Numbered from the stretch's first letter, positions 43,468-53,755 are shown. The stretch: 64,000 nucleotides of DNA from Prorocentrum cordatum (GCA_963575745.1 CAUYUJ010015940.1:62001-126000), one strand, 5' to 3'. The notes: generated from the letters alone by a model not told the origin. Program-made: numbers and translations.

Positions 43468-44299
43468 TCAAATGCCCGGCAGGCCTGCCGCGTTGGGACG
43501 GCGTTGCCTCGACTGGGCGTTGTTTGGCCAGGTGGGGTCCGCACGCCTCTGGCCTTCCCCAACCGTGTCGTGACCCTTCCCGTTGCCCTTGCCCTTGTCC
43601 CGCTGCTGCTCGTTGCGCCGCAAGTGGCGGTACCAGACGGCGCCCCAGTCCAAATGGACTCCCCGCACTCTACAGACCATGCAGATGTTAAAGCATTCAT
43701 TACACAATTGGTTCGCGACCTCATCGCAGAAAGCGTCTTGCCCGTCGGGGTTGTAGGTCCCTCTTCCTGGGGCCCGGTTGTCCCTGGCGTCAAAGACAGA
43801 GTTCCAGCCTTCGACGAATAAGGCCCCGCAGTCCTTCCTTCGCCTGTTGACGACATCAGGCCAGGTCTCGCGGGAGTTGGACCTGCAATTCTCCGTTCGG
43901 TACCACTTGATCATCCGACAGGGCCGGATGTATAGCGAGTCGTTGGTGTCGTCGTGGCGGGCATAGCCAGGATTGGTCCGCGAAGCTGTGCCAATCGTGC
44001 GCTTGTGGGTCGGCGCGGGTTGGGCCAGCGGTAGAGGAAGAACCCCCTCCCCCTTGATAGCCGGTCCAAAAGTTGGCGTGTTCCGTCCATGTTTGCTGGG
44101 GTTGACGACTGTACCTTTGCTCGGCCGTCCTCGGTGTGTTACGTGCTGGGGCGGAGCTTCGACGCTCGGCCTGAGGGCCTGTTCCTATGCTGTTATTGAA
44201 GGATTTGGCGGCGAGAATTATATCATAAGCGGGCGCGTAATGCTCCAGCAAGGAAGCCCTCAGGCTCTGCATCCTTGTGTAATGTAATGCTACGGACAT
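43468..44299 (-). pseudogene. Conserved ORF of the unnamed element, copy 2 (one frameshift)
   Basis: Paralogue of 4624-5442. The upstream frame starts at an ATG (44299, MSVALHYTRMQSL) inside the terminal repeat and is open to about 43990. The match then continues in another frame: NPGYARHDD, ETWPDVVNR, DCGALFVEG, PGRGTYNP, DAFC, HLRRNEQQRD, GKGHDTVG, RRADPTWPNN, stop region near 43468. Copy 1 is open through the equivalent junction, so copy 2 has suffered a one-base change. If the ATG is genuine, the protein would be about 275 residues, which fits the open length in copy 1. Function unknown; the NECFNICMVC cysteine cluster here is only partly kept in copy 1. Confidence 0.55.
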
Positions 44300-44362
44300 G
44301 CTCTCGTAACGCCATACGGGACCCTGCGGGGGCCCACTATTACTTCAAGAAAGTATGCACAA
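44286..44362. repeat. Terminal direct repeat, right
   Basis: Pairs with 42159-42233. In minus-strand sense it is upstream of the conserved ORF and ends with CATGTCCGTAGCATT. Confidence 0.7.
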
Positions 44363-45190
44363 CACGCAAACAGCCTCGGAAGTTTCTGTTCACGGTCACG
44401 TTAGCCGTTAGCCGCCATGCAGCACCAGGCGAATGACAAATTCAGTCGGTCTGCCAAAACCAGTGGCGGACCCACGCACTCACACATCAGCACCGTTTCG
44501 AATTTGGGAAGGCAACAATAAAAGTGATACCCAATACGTGAGACATAACGATACGGAAAGCGAATACTGATACTCATGGAAAGTATTTGTAGGGGGGCAA
44601 TAATGCGGCAGTGGCCACATCGAGAGAAGCAGAAGAAATTCCGAGTGATAAAATGTCATCGCGCACACTTGACACACACACGTACTTTGAAATGTTGAAA
44701 TTTTGGGCCGTACCACGTACATACACAAACGCACACAGTACCCGGATTTGGAGGGTGCAAAACCGCAGGCGATCAAGGGGGAGACAAGACCAGGATTCAG
44801 AAATCGGGATGGTAAAGAGTAGAGCGGGGATAGGATCCAGGAAAGAAGATCAAGGAGAGAGGACCAAAGAGAGAGGATCGGGAAAATCTGATAAACGAAA
44901 GGAACGAGGATGGAAGGGAAATGACCGAGATGAGGAGGAGGAGGAAGAGGAGAAGAAGAAGAACGATGCGAGGAGAAAAAGGGGGGCGCGTAGCAGCGGC
45001 GCGCGGCATCGGAGAACTCAGCGATGAATATTGTCGCTACATCGGGGACGTGAGCAGAGCGGTCGCTCTGCAGGGAAACTGCAGCGAAGTCGGGCCAAGG
45101 ACGTGCGACGTGCGTTCTCGTCCTACATATTGATACCTTTTCTTGCTTGTGGCCGACGAGATCCTCTTTTCTTGACAAGATCAGCAAGGT
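44363..45190. other. No gene recognised; GA-rich tract
   Basis: Ordinary sequence to 44760, then purine-rich to about 44990. A 235-codon minus-strand frame is serine/leucine-rich because of that tract. No motif. Confidence 0.45.
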
Positions 45191-45994
45191 GAGCGCACGT
45201 CATGGGGATGCACCGGAGAAGCACTTCAACAAACCTGCCACTGAATCATAGCGTGTCCATGAAGATCCACACTTACTTTGGACTTGCGGGCCGCAGCTGC
45301 GCGTCACATCGGCAACTGTCAAACGCTGGCTTGCATGCTCTCGGCGCACGGTACCTTCGCCCAACTCCTGAATGCGGCGCGACGAGCGCTCAAGCTCGAC
45401 AACTCGAAGCTGGCATACTCCCATCAGTCAGGGGAGCTGGCGGCAGCGACCCGCATGCCAAAGCATGCGCCCATGAGGTAAGCGCTAGCAGGAGGAGAAG
45501 GGGGAGACGATGCTGGACGAGGGAAGGAGGGGTAGGAAGGGTAATCATTCTCCAAGCATCTTCATACTAGTGCAACATACAAGGCATTCTATGTACACCC
45601 GCCTCACGATCGCCTGACAACGGACAACCGCGCCAGGGCCACCGAGAAGCAGTTGACTGCGCAACACCCTTTGGTTCCCTGTCTGGTCTAGGACTGAGTA
45701 TGCCCACTCTTTCGGGCACCCCTGGTCCAGTCCGTCTCCAGCGTTTCGGCGTGTGGTTGGCTATCCTCTTCAGGACCTGCCACAACCAACCACACGGGGC
45801 AGGCCGACGCTGTCACGAACGACACCTCTGTTTCCGACTGTGCGAAAACACCACGCGTACCTCTTGAATGCAAAGATACAGTGTGTCTGGCTGTATGCTG
45901 GGAATCCTTCGTACACGCCAGAATTGCCAGAAGATGTCAAGCCAGGCTCTGAGAAGCTGCTGTTTTGGCCTTCAAAGAGGGGAGGCAACAACTA
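45191..45994. other. Unassigned sequence with weak ORFs
   Basis: Plus-strand frames at 45278-45481 (ACMLSAHGTFAQLLNAARRA) and 45753-45995 have ordinary composition but no known motif. Possible exons or decayed retroelement; not supported further. Confidence 0.35.
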
Positions 45995-46160
45995 GGGTAG
46001 GAGGAGGAGGAGGAGGAGGAGGAGGAGGAGGAGGAAGAAGAAGAAGAAGAAGAAGAAGAAGAAGAAGAAGAGGAAGAGGACGGAGGTGACGACGAAAAGG
46101 AGCAGCAGCAGCAGCAGCAGCTGCAGCAGCAGAACAGCAGCAGTAGCTCGAGAAGGGGAC
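45995..46160. repeat. GGA, GAA and GCA trinucleotide arrays in series
   Basis: AGG at 45998-46030, AAG at 46033-46068, then AGC from about 46099. The array lies 140 bp past the stop of the membrane-protein gene. Confidence 0.95.
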
Positions 46161-46302
46161 GGGGGGGACGGGGATGGGTGCAGCTCAAGGGGCGCCCAGG
46201 GCGTGGCCAACACGGATGGCTCAAGGGGTCTACGCACAGCGCGGCGGCGCTTCGGGGGCGGCGGGACCAAGTGAGGGTCGCCGCGGCGCCCAGCGCCCGC
46301 CA

Positions 46303-47234
46303 TCACTTGGCGTAGGGCACGCCGATAAGCTTGCCACCCCAGTAGGCCGAGAAGGGCGCCAGGGTGAGACTCAGGATGGCGCTGGTCACCTGGACGATGG
46401 CGAACACGACGAAGACGCCCATACTCTCGCCCACGAGCTGCACGCCGTCCTCGCGCGGCCCGGACATGGGCACCGCCACCACACAGCCTCGCTCGCTGCC
46501 GACCTGGCTGCGCGCTGGCAGCACTCTTCTGCTGGGCCGGCGGCCAAGGAGAAGACGCGCCGCCACCATTCAGCGTCGCCGGCGACGAGCGGGGCCGAGC
46601 GGCTACGTGGTATCTCTGTCCGGCCGCAGACCTTGTTGAAGCACGATGCGGTTTCCAAATCCGCCAGGAAGTTGGGAACTCCGGCCCCAAGCACTGCGCC
46701 GAACGCGGCCCACTTTATCAAGCTGGAGATCATGTTGATGGAGCTCTTGACCATGATGCTGTCTGGACATCGGATGAAGGCGATGATATCCGAGAGGTCA
46801 AATAAAATACCAATAGCAGAGAGAATGTATGACCACATGGTGGCCCGCATCGCCATCTGGTGACTCGCACAAGTATCTGTCGGACATGTCTCCAATATGT
46901 CCGCATAGTCCATGCAGAATTTCCTGTCACCGCACACTGTTTGCAGATCCTGGCAGTACAAGCCCACTATCGGGTGGATAAGGCACTCGTACCCAGCAGG
47001 GCAGCACCCTGTCTCGCACTGATCATGCTCATTGCTCGAACATCCGTCCAAGACGGCTCTGACGCATGGTAGGTACGCTTTGCCCCCATGGGTAGTCACC
47101 GGGCCCCTCATGTTCTCATATAGGTCAGTCATGTACTGCTCGAAGAAAAATGAGAAGGCGAACGCCGACAAAGCAGTGGCCACTGTAACCGTTGTGAGGA
47201 CAACCTGCACCACTCCCCTTGTGCCGACAGCCAT
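46303..47234 (-). CDS. Four-TM cysteine-rich membrane protein, two exons
   Basis: The best host-gene candidate. Exon 1 runs 47234-46632 and exon 2 46503-46303, joined across a 128-bp GT-AG intron, giving 267 residues. I chose the ATG at 47234 because a hydrophobic anchor follows at once; an in-frame ATG at 47348 would add 38 unremarkable residues. Predicted layout: TM1 about residues 7-31, a luminal or extracellular loop (57-122) with 11 cysteines including CCPAGYEC, TM2 132-154, TM3 167-186, TM4 228-250, and a short tail ending in YAK. The spacing of the cysteine pair recalls granulin-like CCP modules, but no full domain is evident. Topology resembles tetraspanin-like proteins without their CCG motif. 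Function unknown. Composition is less GC-rich than the retroelements. Confidence 0.7.
46504..46631 (-). other. Predicted 128-bp intron in the membrane-protein gene
   Basis: Minus-strand sense: AAG|GTCTGCGG at 46631 and GCAGCCAG|GTCGGC ending at 46504. AGGTC spans both junctions. Removing it keeps phase and brings TM4 into frame; unspliced reading becomes Arg/Ser-rich. Confidence 0.65.
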
Positions 47235-47458
47235 CTCCCAAGCCTCCTGGCAACCGCCCTGCTGCGCAAGTATACCCAACAAAGGGTGCGCCTTTGCGCC
47301 CGCGCAGTTCCCTGAGGAACTTGCCGTCGCGCAAACAGCTGGAGCCAAGCTGGCTACAGAACAACGGGTTCCTCTGACTTACGCACCCAAGCCCGGGACG
47401 CCCAAGAGCTACCCACGGAGGGTCCGAACATATTTTGCGTTCAAAAGCTGCCCCATCT

Positions 47459-47836
47459 TCAAAAGAGTGCTGGGGCGCGCTCACCCAAATACAATGACTG
47501 TGCAGACTCCCCTGCATTCCAAATGCATTGAAGCACCTGCATGAGGAACTCTCCATCAGAGGAACGCACCAACTGAAGTTGAGACTTTTGAAGGGTCACA
47601 TACGATAGACCCAAGGCAAATCCGGGCCGCACCGAAACAAGCAAGTATGTATCTAGACGCCCCCACTGCACACACCACCACGTGTCCTTCTGCAGACGTG
47701 CGCCAAGCCCGCTTAGATCTGTGCAACAACATCTGATCCTGGCGAAGCAAAGCACACTTTCCAATACAAACGCAATCAAAAACACGATACCGATTTTCAT
47801 ACCGGCACACTTCCTCTGGCGGAGATGTGACACCAT
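47459..47836 (-). CDS. Possible small secreted or anchored protein
   Basis: In the frame ending at 47459 an ATG near 47836 gives [20 protein letters not shown] followed by a hydrophobic stretch to CFARIRCCC, like a signal anchor. The rest is of ordinary composition with few features. It lies upstream of the membrane-protein gene on the same strand; the end is close to that gene, so it might also be an upstream exon. Weak. Confidence 0.3.
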   Translation of the reverse strand: MVSHLRQRKCAGMKIGIVFLIAFVLESVLCFARIRCCCTDLSGLGARLQKDTWWCVQWGRLDTYLLVSVRPGFALGLSYVTLQKSQLQLVRSSDGEFLMQVLQCIWNAGESAQSLYLGERAPALF

Positions 47837-48048
47837 ATTCGCAGTGAACAAAGACCGGCCACGTTGGTGACGATTGCACCCTTTGTTGCGGATGGAAACC
47901 AAACCACACACTCTGCTTCACTGACTGGCGAAATGGCACCACTGTCACGAGTAGACTATGTACGGAACGCGTCCACGCGAATTGCGCCCAGCGTAGCGGA
48001 TAAAAGGCCGAGAGAAGGCTAGCAGCAAAGGGGGGAGACCCCAACCGG
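47837..48048. other. No gene recognised
   Basis: Unique sequence between the small ORF and the CA array. Confidence 0.4.
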
Positions 48049-48049
48049 C

Positions 48050-48070
48050 TTGAAAAACCATACACAAACC

Positions 48071-48101
<31 letters not shown>

Positions 48102-48136
48102 GCACACATACACACGCACACACACACACACACACC

Positions 48137-48183
<47 letters not shown>

Positions 48184-48235
48184 GACACACGCACGCACGC
48201 GCGCACGCACGCACGCACGCACGCACGCGGCGCAA
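48050..48235. repeat. CA/CG dinucleotide array
   Basis: ACACAC runs with GCACGC blocks at the end; alternating purine-pyrimidine, so Z-DNA-prone. Confidence 0.95.
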
Positions 48236-48690
48236 TGCGAGCCAGAACCTGTGCGCGAAGCGAGCGGCAGAGCAGATCCGTGGCCTTAAATCCCACCAGC
48301 CCTTTGGGCGTGAGTGGTTTAGAGAGCTCTCTCTGTCCTCAACCCCCCTTCTTCCCCTTCGAGGAGGGGTTTACCCCTCCCCCTACCCCCTCCCCCTGGA
48401 CCTGGAGAAGGAGTCCAGCGGGTCGTTGGGGGGGTCCATTTCGACTCCTCGGAGGGCCAAAAAACGACGACCCTCACGAGGATTCTGGCCCCGACGGGGG
48501 GACGGAGATAGGCCCCTCTGCTCTTCTTTGAAGCCAAAAACATTGATTGTACGACGGTTTCGGTCCAATTTTGGCCTTCTGAGGGGGCCGCGCTCATCTT
48601 CCTTCATAGCAACATAATTGATTTTACGAAGGTTTTGGGTTCATTTTGTCCTTCTCAGGGGGCAGCGCTCATTTGCGCTTCTGAGGAGGT
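48236..48690. repeat. Unassigned sequence with a ~78-bp tandem repeat
   Basis: From about 48520, AACATTGATTGTACGACGGT and AACATAATTGATTTTACGAAG head two units that also share CCTTCT(G/C)AGGGGGC and CGCTCAT. No gene. Confidence 0.6.
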
Positions 48691-48890
48691 CGCAAGAGGC
48701 CCCAAGATGGCCCCAAGAGGCCCCCAAGAGGCCCCCAAGAGGCCTCCAAGAGGCCCCCAAGAGGCCCCCAAGAGAGCCCCCAAGAGGCCCCAAGAGGCCC
48801 CCCAAGAGGCCCCCCCCCAAGAGGCCCCCAAGAGGCCCCCAAGGCCCCAAGAGGCCCCAAGAGGCTCCAAGAGGCCCCCAAGAGGCCCCA
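48691..48890. repeat. CCAAGAGGC minisatellite array, 48.7-kb locus
   Basis: The most regular array of the family: CCCCCAAGAGG units of 11-12 bp with little other sequence. Confidence 0.95.
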
Positions 48891-49300
48891 CGAGGAGCCC
48901 GAACGACTCACACCAGGACGAGGGGCCCGAACGACTCACACCACGAAGAGCCCGAACGACTCACACCACAAGGAGGGGCCCGAACGACTCACACCAGGAC
49001 GAGGCGCCCGAACGACTCACACCACGAGGAGCCCGAACGACTCACACCACGACGCGGGCCCCGAACGACTCACACCACGAGGAGCCCGAACGAGTCACAC
49101 CAGGAGGAGGGGCCCGAACGACTCACACCAGGATGAGGGGCCCGAACAACTCACACCACGAGAAGCCCGAACGACTCACACCAGGACGAAGAGCCCGAAC
49201 GACTCACACCACGAAGAGCCCGAACGACTCACACCAGGAAGAAGGGCCCGAACGACTCACACCAGGACGAGAAACCCCAAACGACTCAAATCACGAGGAG
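48891..49300. repeat. CGAACGACTCACACCA minisatellite
   Basis: About 16 units of 23-30 bp: CCCGAACGACTCACACCA followed by CGAGGAG, GGACGAGGGG or close variants. Two or three unit types alternate, giving threonine/histidine/arginine repeats in every frame. Confidence 0.95.
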
Positions 49301-49640
49301 CGCTTTCTCTCCCTCCTCCTCCGCCTCGTCCTTCTCCCGCTCCCCCCACAAGGAGGATGTACAAGGAGGCGGGAGGAAGGAGGAACAGGGGAGATATGCG
49401 GGGCCAAGCGGACACACGCCTGAAAAACACGACTGTCGGCATGCTTCGCAAGAGTTGCTGCTGTGAAATGGGCTGGTGGGTATACGCGAAGCGTAAAGAA
49501 TTGTTGGGTCCGGAGGTTGGCGAGTGGGTGGGGCGTCAGGGTGTCCTGATGAAAGAGCGGGGCTGGTGGGACTCTGAGGGGTTTCCGAGGCGACCGCTCC
49601 ATACTCGGGCTGTGCGGCCTCGCAGGCCGCCCGTGTCGCC
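49301..49640. other. No gene recognised
   Basis: Short CTC-rich start (to about 49345), then unique sequence with short frames on both strands. Confidence 0.45.
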
Positions 49641-50190
49641 TACTCTGTCTCTTCGTTTCGGGCGTGCTCTCGGAAGTTGCCCAGGGCCCCCAGGACCCTG
49701 AGCTCGGTCTGCTCTATCAGATGACTGCTCACTGTCTTCGACTGCGCAAGGTCTTCGACACAGATGGCGCATCGGTGCTCGCGGGGCCCCGTTTAATTTG
49801 TTGCACTTCCTGTGGAGCCTTTGCCTGGGGGGCAGTCCGTGGGCTGGCCCAGCCGTGTACGCCAGAAGTGGCGGGTCGGGGCCTTCGCCAGCAGAGGAGG
49901 CGAATCCAGCAGCGGCGTTGCCCCAGGTGGCTCTCCAGGTACGACGGCTGGAGTTTGGGCGAGCCCTAACTGACCTCCCACATCGGACCTGACCTCGCTC
50001 GCCTCGTCGGTCTTGTCTGCCGTCATCTGCCCCCCGCCCCGTCGGCAGCGAGGGCCGTCTTCAGTCCAACCCAGGGCAGCCCTGAATGTCGGCTTAGACG
50101 CCAGGTCGGCTGCTGGCGAAGTTCGGCGTCGACCAGTGCTCGCTCGAGCATTGGATCGCGGAGGCCCGCGCCTTCCCCAAGGACGTGGAG
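49641..50190 (-). pseudogene. Retroelement-like coding remnant
   Basis: Minus-strand frames read ALGWTEDGPRCRRGGGQMTA near 50050, APTRHFWRTRLGQPTDCPPG near 49870, and, in the next frame, HRCAICVEDLAQSKTVSSHL near 49760, a CxxC pair followed by a leucine-rich helix. The composition is protein-like and the CxxC recalls the zinc segments after the RT in LINEs. No RT motif is present. Assignment is tentative. Confidence 0.3.
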
Positions 50191-50329
50191 GCGGGGCCCG
50201 CCGCGGAGGAGGAGAATGAGGCGGGGCCCGCCCTCCTCTAATATGTTTGGCTTTATCTTCGCGGTTGGCGGTCTGGACGTCTCTCCCGCCTGCTGCTTGT
50301 CTTATCTTACCGCCCGCACGCAGCGCACG

Positions 50330-50759
50330 CACGCGTTCACGCACGCACGCACACACACACACACACACACACACTCACTCACTCACTCACTCACTCCCTT
50401 ACTTGCTTACTTACTTATTTATTTGCATACACACACACGCCAGAGCAAACGCCAACGCCAACGCCCACGCCCACGCCCACGCCCGCACGCACAAACGCAC
50501 ACGCACACACACACACACACATACACACACTGACACACACACACACACACACCCACACACACACACACGCCCACGCCCACGCCCACGCACACGCACACGC
50601 ATACGCACACGAACACATCTATACACACACAACAACAACAACAACAACAACAACACCAACACCAACACCAACACCAACAACAACAACAACCACAACAACA
50701 ACAACAACAGCAACAACAACAACAACAACAACAACAACAGCAACAACAACAACAACAAC

Positions 50760-50794
<35 letters not shown>

Positions 50795-50798
50795 GCGC

Positions 50799-50884
<86 letters not shown>

Positions 50885-50945
50885 ACGCACACGCACACAC
50901 ACACACACACACGCACACACACATGCACAAACACACACACAGACA
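50330..50945. repeat. CA, CAA and CG compound microsatellite
   Basis: ACAC, then ACTC, ACGCCC, CAACAA (about 50630-50762), GCGC/GCAC and ACAC again. Over 600 bp in all. Confidence 0.95.
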
Positions 50946-51355
50946 CGTTTCGGTCGTCATGGGTTGGGCCTGGGCGCAAGCCGTCCAGGATTCCCGCGGG
51001 CGCGCGTTGGCTGGCTGGGGGCAAGGAAGCAAGAGTCGCAAGACAACATGAGTGGCGGTGGCGGGGCATGGGAAGCAGCGGTAGCGGCGGAGCGCCACCG
51101 GCGGGGCAACACACATACACACACACACTTGAATCCACACACGCATACAAACACCCACACACACACAAACAAACAAACAAATAATCAATCAAACACACAC
51201 ACATATGTTTCACCGCAAAGGATGTGATACCAGTTGCGATATAATACGCACGATAATCAAACATCTGAATTGCACCCTGCCCGACCTATATCTTAAGGAT
51301 CGGAACGGTGAGGAATTCCTCCCAGCTGAAAATGCCCCCGGTACAGCGGTGGATA
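50946..51355. other. Spacer with a second short CA array
   Basis: Unique sequence at 50946-51105 and 51206-51355, CA/ACAA repeats at 51108-51205. No gene. Confidence 0.5.
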
Positions 51356-51412
51356 GGAAGAGGAAGAGGAGGAGGAGGAGGAGGAGGAGGAGGAGGAGGA
51401 GGAGGAGGCGGA
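51356..51412. repeat. AGG trinucleotide array
   Basis: GGA/AGG run just downstream of the RT ORF stop (minus-strand sense). Confidence 0.95.
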
Positions 51413-51441
51413 GCGTAGCCGAAGGAGTCCCACGTCCCACA

Positions 51442-53650
51442 CTACACATATCTGCGCTGCCCTCCCTGCCTCTCTCCTTGCGAGAGCACGCAGCACGGGC
51501 CTTCACGATGGCATACTTCACCTGCCTGGGGGCCTGAAAGGGAGGCCTGCTCCTCGGCAGAAATTACCTTGATCGCAGCATAGTTGCGAGGCATGTCGTA
51601 ATCCACGAATTGGAAAAGGGTGAGGTGGAGCGGGGACGAGGCATCATCGGAGCGAGGGGACCGAAGGGGGAGAGGAGTCGACTCCGACGGCGCTGGAGTT
51701 TGATGCCCGCTTGCATACAAGGCCTGCTCTTCGGCAGTGATTACCCTGACCCCACTAGGGTCGCGGGGCATCTCATAATCAATGAAATGAAATTCGATGA
51801 GCTCGACCTCTCGACCGAGTCCGAGCAAAGAGGGGGGATCATGAGGGATCGGAGAGAGAGGTGGCTGAGGCGACACCAGCAAAGGGAGACCTATTGCTTC
51901 AGAGCCCTTAGCCTCACTCACGGGGTCCTCCTCCTCGACGTCTCGGCGGGCCGCCTCGATGGACTCACGAAGGGTGGGACGATGAAGAAGTGCCAGCTGC
52001 TGACGTCCACGAAGAGGGAGCCTCAGAGCGAGCTGCGCAGCAGGGACGAGCTCCAGCGCCTTCGTGTATGTTGGTGGGGAGCTGTGCCGTGCTGCCATCA
52101 GCCGATAGTGGTGGTAGCAAGCAATGAGAGCGGCAGGAGTCGGTCCCAAAAGCCCGAGTCGATGCCGAATCTCGCCTGGAAGATCTTCTCGAAGAGTGAG
52201 GGCACCGAAGTGTAGGCACCGATGGCACTCCGTCAGATAATGTCGCATAGTATCGGGGCCGCCACAACCATAGATACACCATGCCTCACGTTGCATACGT
52301 CGGTGAGTGATCCAACCCCCTAGGTACGACCTCACACATATGAAAGCCCAAGATGCGGGCATTAGCTGCAATTGACTGATGATCGATGGCCAGCACACAT
52401 CCCGAATACCAAAGTGCTTCTGCACGCGGGCGGAGAGCAGCTCAAGAAGTCTGTCAGGGAAGACTGCACGCTGGAAGATGTCGGTGAAGGCCGCCTGCCA
52501 CTTGGGTGCTCGGGAACGTGGCATTCCTTGTCCCTCAGCTGGCTCCGCAACTCGACGGGCGAGGCTCCATGGGAGCGGACAAGGATTGGGTTCAGCTCGG
52601 AAGAACTCGATCACCTCTGCGGGGACGGACGAGTCGCCGCCTTCCCATAGACTCAATGCCATTCGCACTCCCTCTTTCAGCACTTGGGACGATGGGAAGC
52701 CCTTCGCTGCCTCCTCCAAGCGGGAAGCAAAAGGTGGTGCCATCCAAAAGCTCGGGGCCAAGACGTCACTGGCAGCTTGGGAGAACGTGCCATATTCCCA
52801 GAGGAGATCACGATGTCGCTGCAGCTGCTCGCGCCATGTCGAACATGTGACCAGAGCTGCTCGAGGCCGTGCGGCAGCAGCAACGCAGAAGACAGAGCTG
52901 AACTTCGGGCCGTTCACTGTGCTTAGCGCAAAGCAGTCACCAGTCCGAAGCATACTAGCGGGTGTGCGCATGATGCGAGCCAGCAGAAAGCGCTGCTGTT
53001 GCCCAACCCTCCAAGGAAGAGGAACCAGCTGGGCCACGTACGACAGCGTGGGAGCAGCTCTCTGACGATAAAGAGCGGCAGCCGTGGAGAGAGCTGCACC
53101 CTGCGAGGAAATTGCGGTAGCACGAGTGGCATGCTTGAGAACAGGAGTCGACCATTGACTATCATCGGTGGCTCCAGGCCCAATCTGAAATCCAAGATAT
53201 GTACACGCTGAAACAATCGCGAAATCTGCCCAGGCGGGGTCGGCCCCCACAAGTTGGTGTCGAAGTAGGGTACCGTGTTCAGGCATAGACGGGTCACGAA
53301 GAGGAATCACATTGCATTTTGCAGGCTTAAGTCGTAGCTGAGCAAACCTCGAAGCATGTCGAAATACTCGAGCCAAACGTGGATACGCTCTGTTATGGAA
53401 GAGGACTGCCCCAAGATCATCCGCACACGCACGAACGACACCCAGGAGACGCCCACGTGCAACCAGACAGTGTTCTAAGTCCAGAAGGAACGGGTTGCTC
53501 GCGATGACATAGAGCGAACCACTCAACGGACAGCCCTGAAGCACCCCTGAGTTCATGTGGTATAGGTACGTCGGAGAGTCGCCGGCGAAGTAGCATGGAG
53601 TGCAGTGGTAGAGGGAGCGAAGAGCACGGACCAGAGGGGCAGGAATACAG
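51442..53650 (-). CDS. LINE-type reverse transcriptase ORF, 5'-truncated
   Basis: About 735 codons without a stop or frameshift, the longest intact coding stretch here. It starts after an AGG array (CIPAPLVRALRSLYH). Seen in order: palm motif B SGVLQGCPLSG near 53545, motif C RACADDLGAVL near 53430 (Ala-Asp-Asp), thumb LRLKPAKCNVIPL near 53325, a long C-terminal domain, a zinc-binding CIYGCGGPDTMRHYLTEC near 52260, and at the C-terminus two copies of a DYxMPR...VI(T/S)AEEQA motif. Motif A and the fingers are missing; the same frame continues upstream through the array to 53970 but that part is unrelated to RT. RTs with such a C-terminal CCHC-like segment belong to endonuclease-bearing LINEs. 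An open frame suggests a fairly recent insertion, or use of the remnant. It cannot be an active polymerase alone. Confidence 0.75.
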
Positions 53651-53652
53651 GA

Positions 53653-53755
53653 GGAGGAGGAGGAGGAGGAGGAAGAGGAGGAAGAGGAGGATGGGGGAGG
53701 AGGAGGAGGAGGAGGAGGAGGAGGAGGAGGAGGAGGAGAAGGAGGAGGACGAGTA
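53653..53755. repeat. AGG trinucleotide array at the RT truncation point
   Basis: GGA/AGG triplets with AAG and ATG interruptions, directly where RT homology ends. Confidence 0.95.

Larger units (their letters stand above)
42159..44362 (-). mobile_element. Unnamed dispersed element, copy 2, with terminal direct repeats
   Basis: Direct repeats at 42159-42233 and 44286-44362 share TACGGACATG/CACGGACATG, then CGGGACCCTGCGGGGGCCCA and a TATGCACAAC/GCATGCACAAC end; I judge them roughly 80% identical. Between them lie the conserved ORF (minus) and a 3' region matching 3301-4620. Directly beyond the downstream repeat, in the same orientation, begins the decayed reverse transcriptase. The repeats could be short terminal repeats, two copies of a common 3' end, or a duplication. 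Confidence 0.65.

Noticed and set aside
48891-49300. CRISPR-like array of direct repeats
   Set aside because: The intervening sequences are themselves repeats and vary in length; the context is eukaryotic. It is a minisatellite.
50247-51227. 326-codon plus-strand ORF rich in His, Thr and Asn
   Set aside because: Reads the CA/CAA compound microsatellite.
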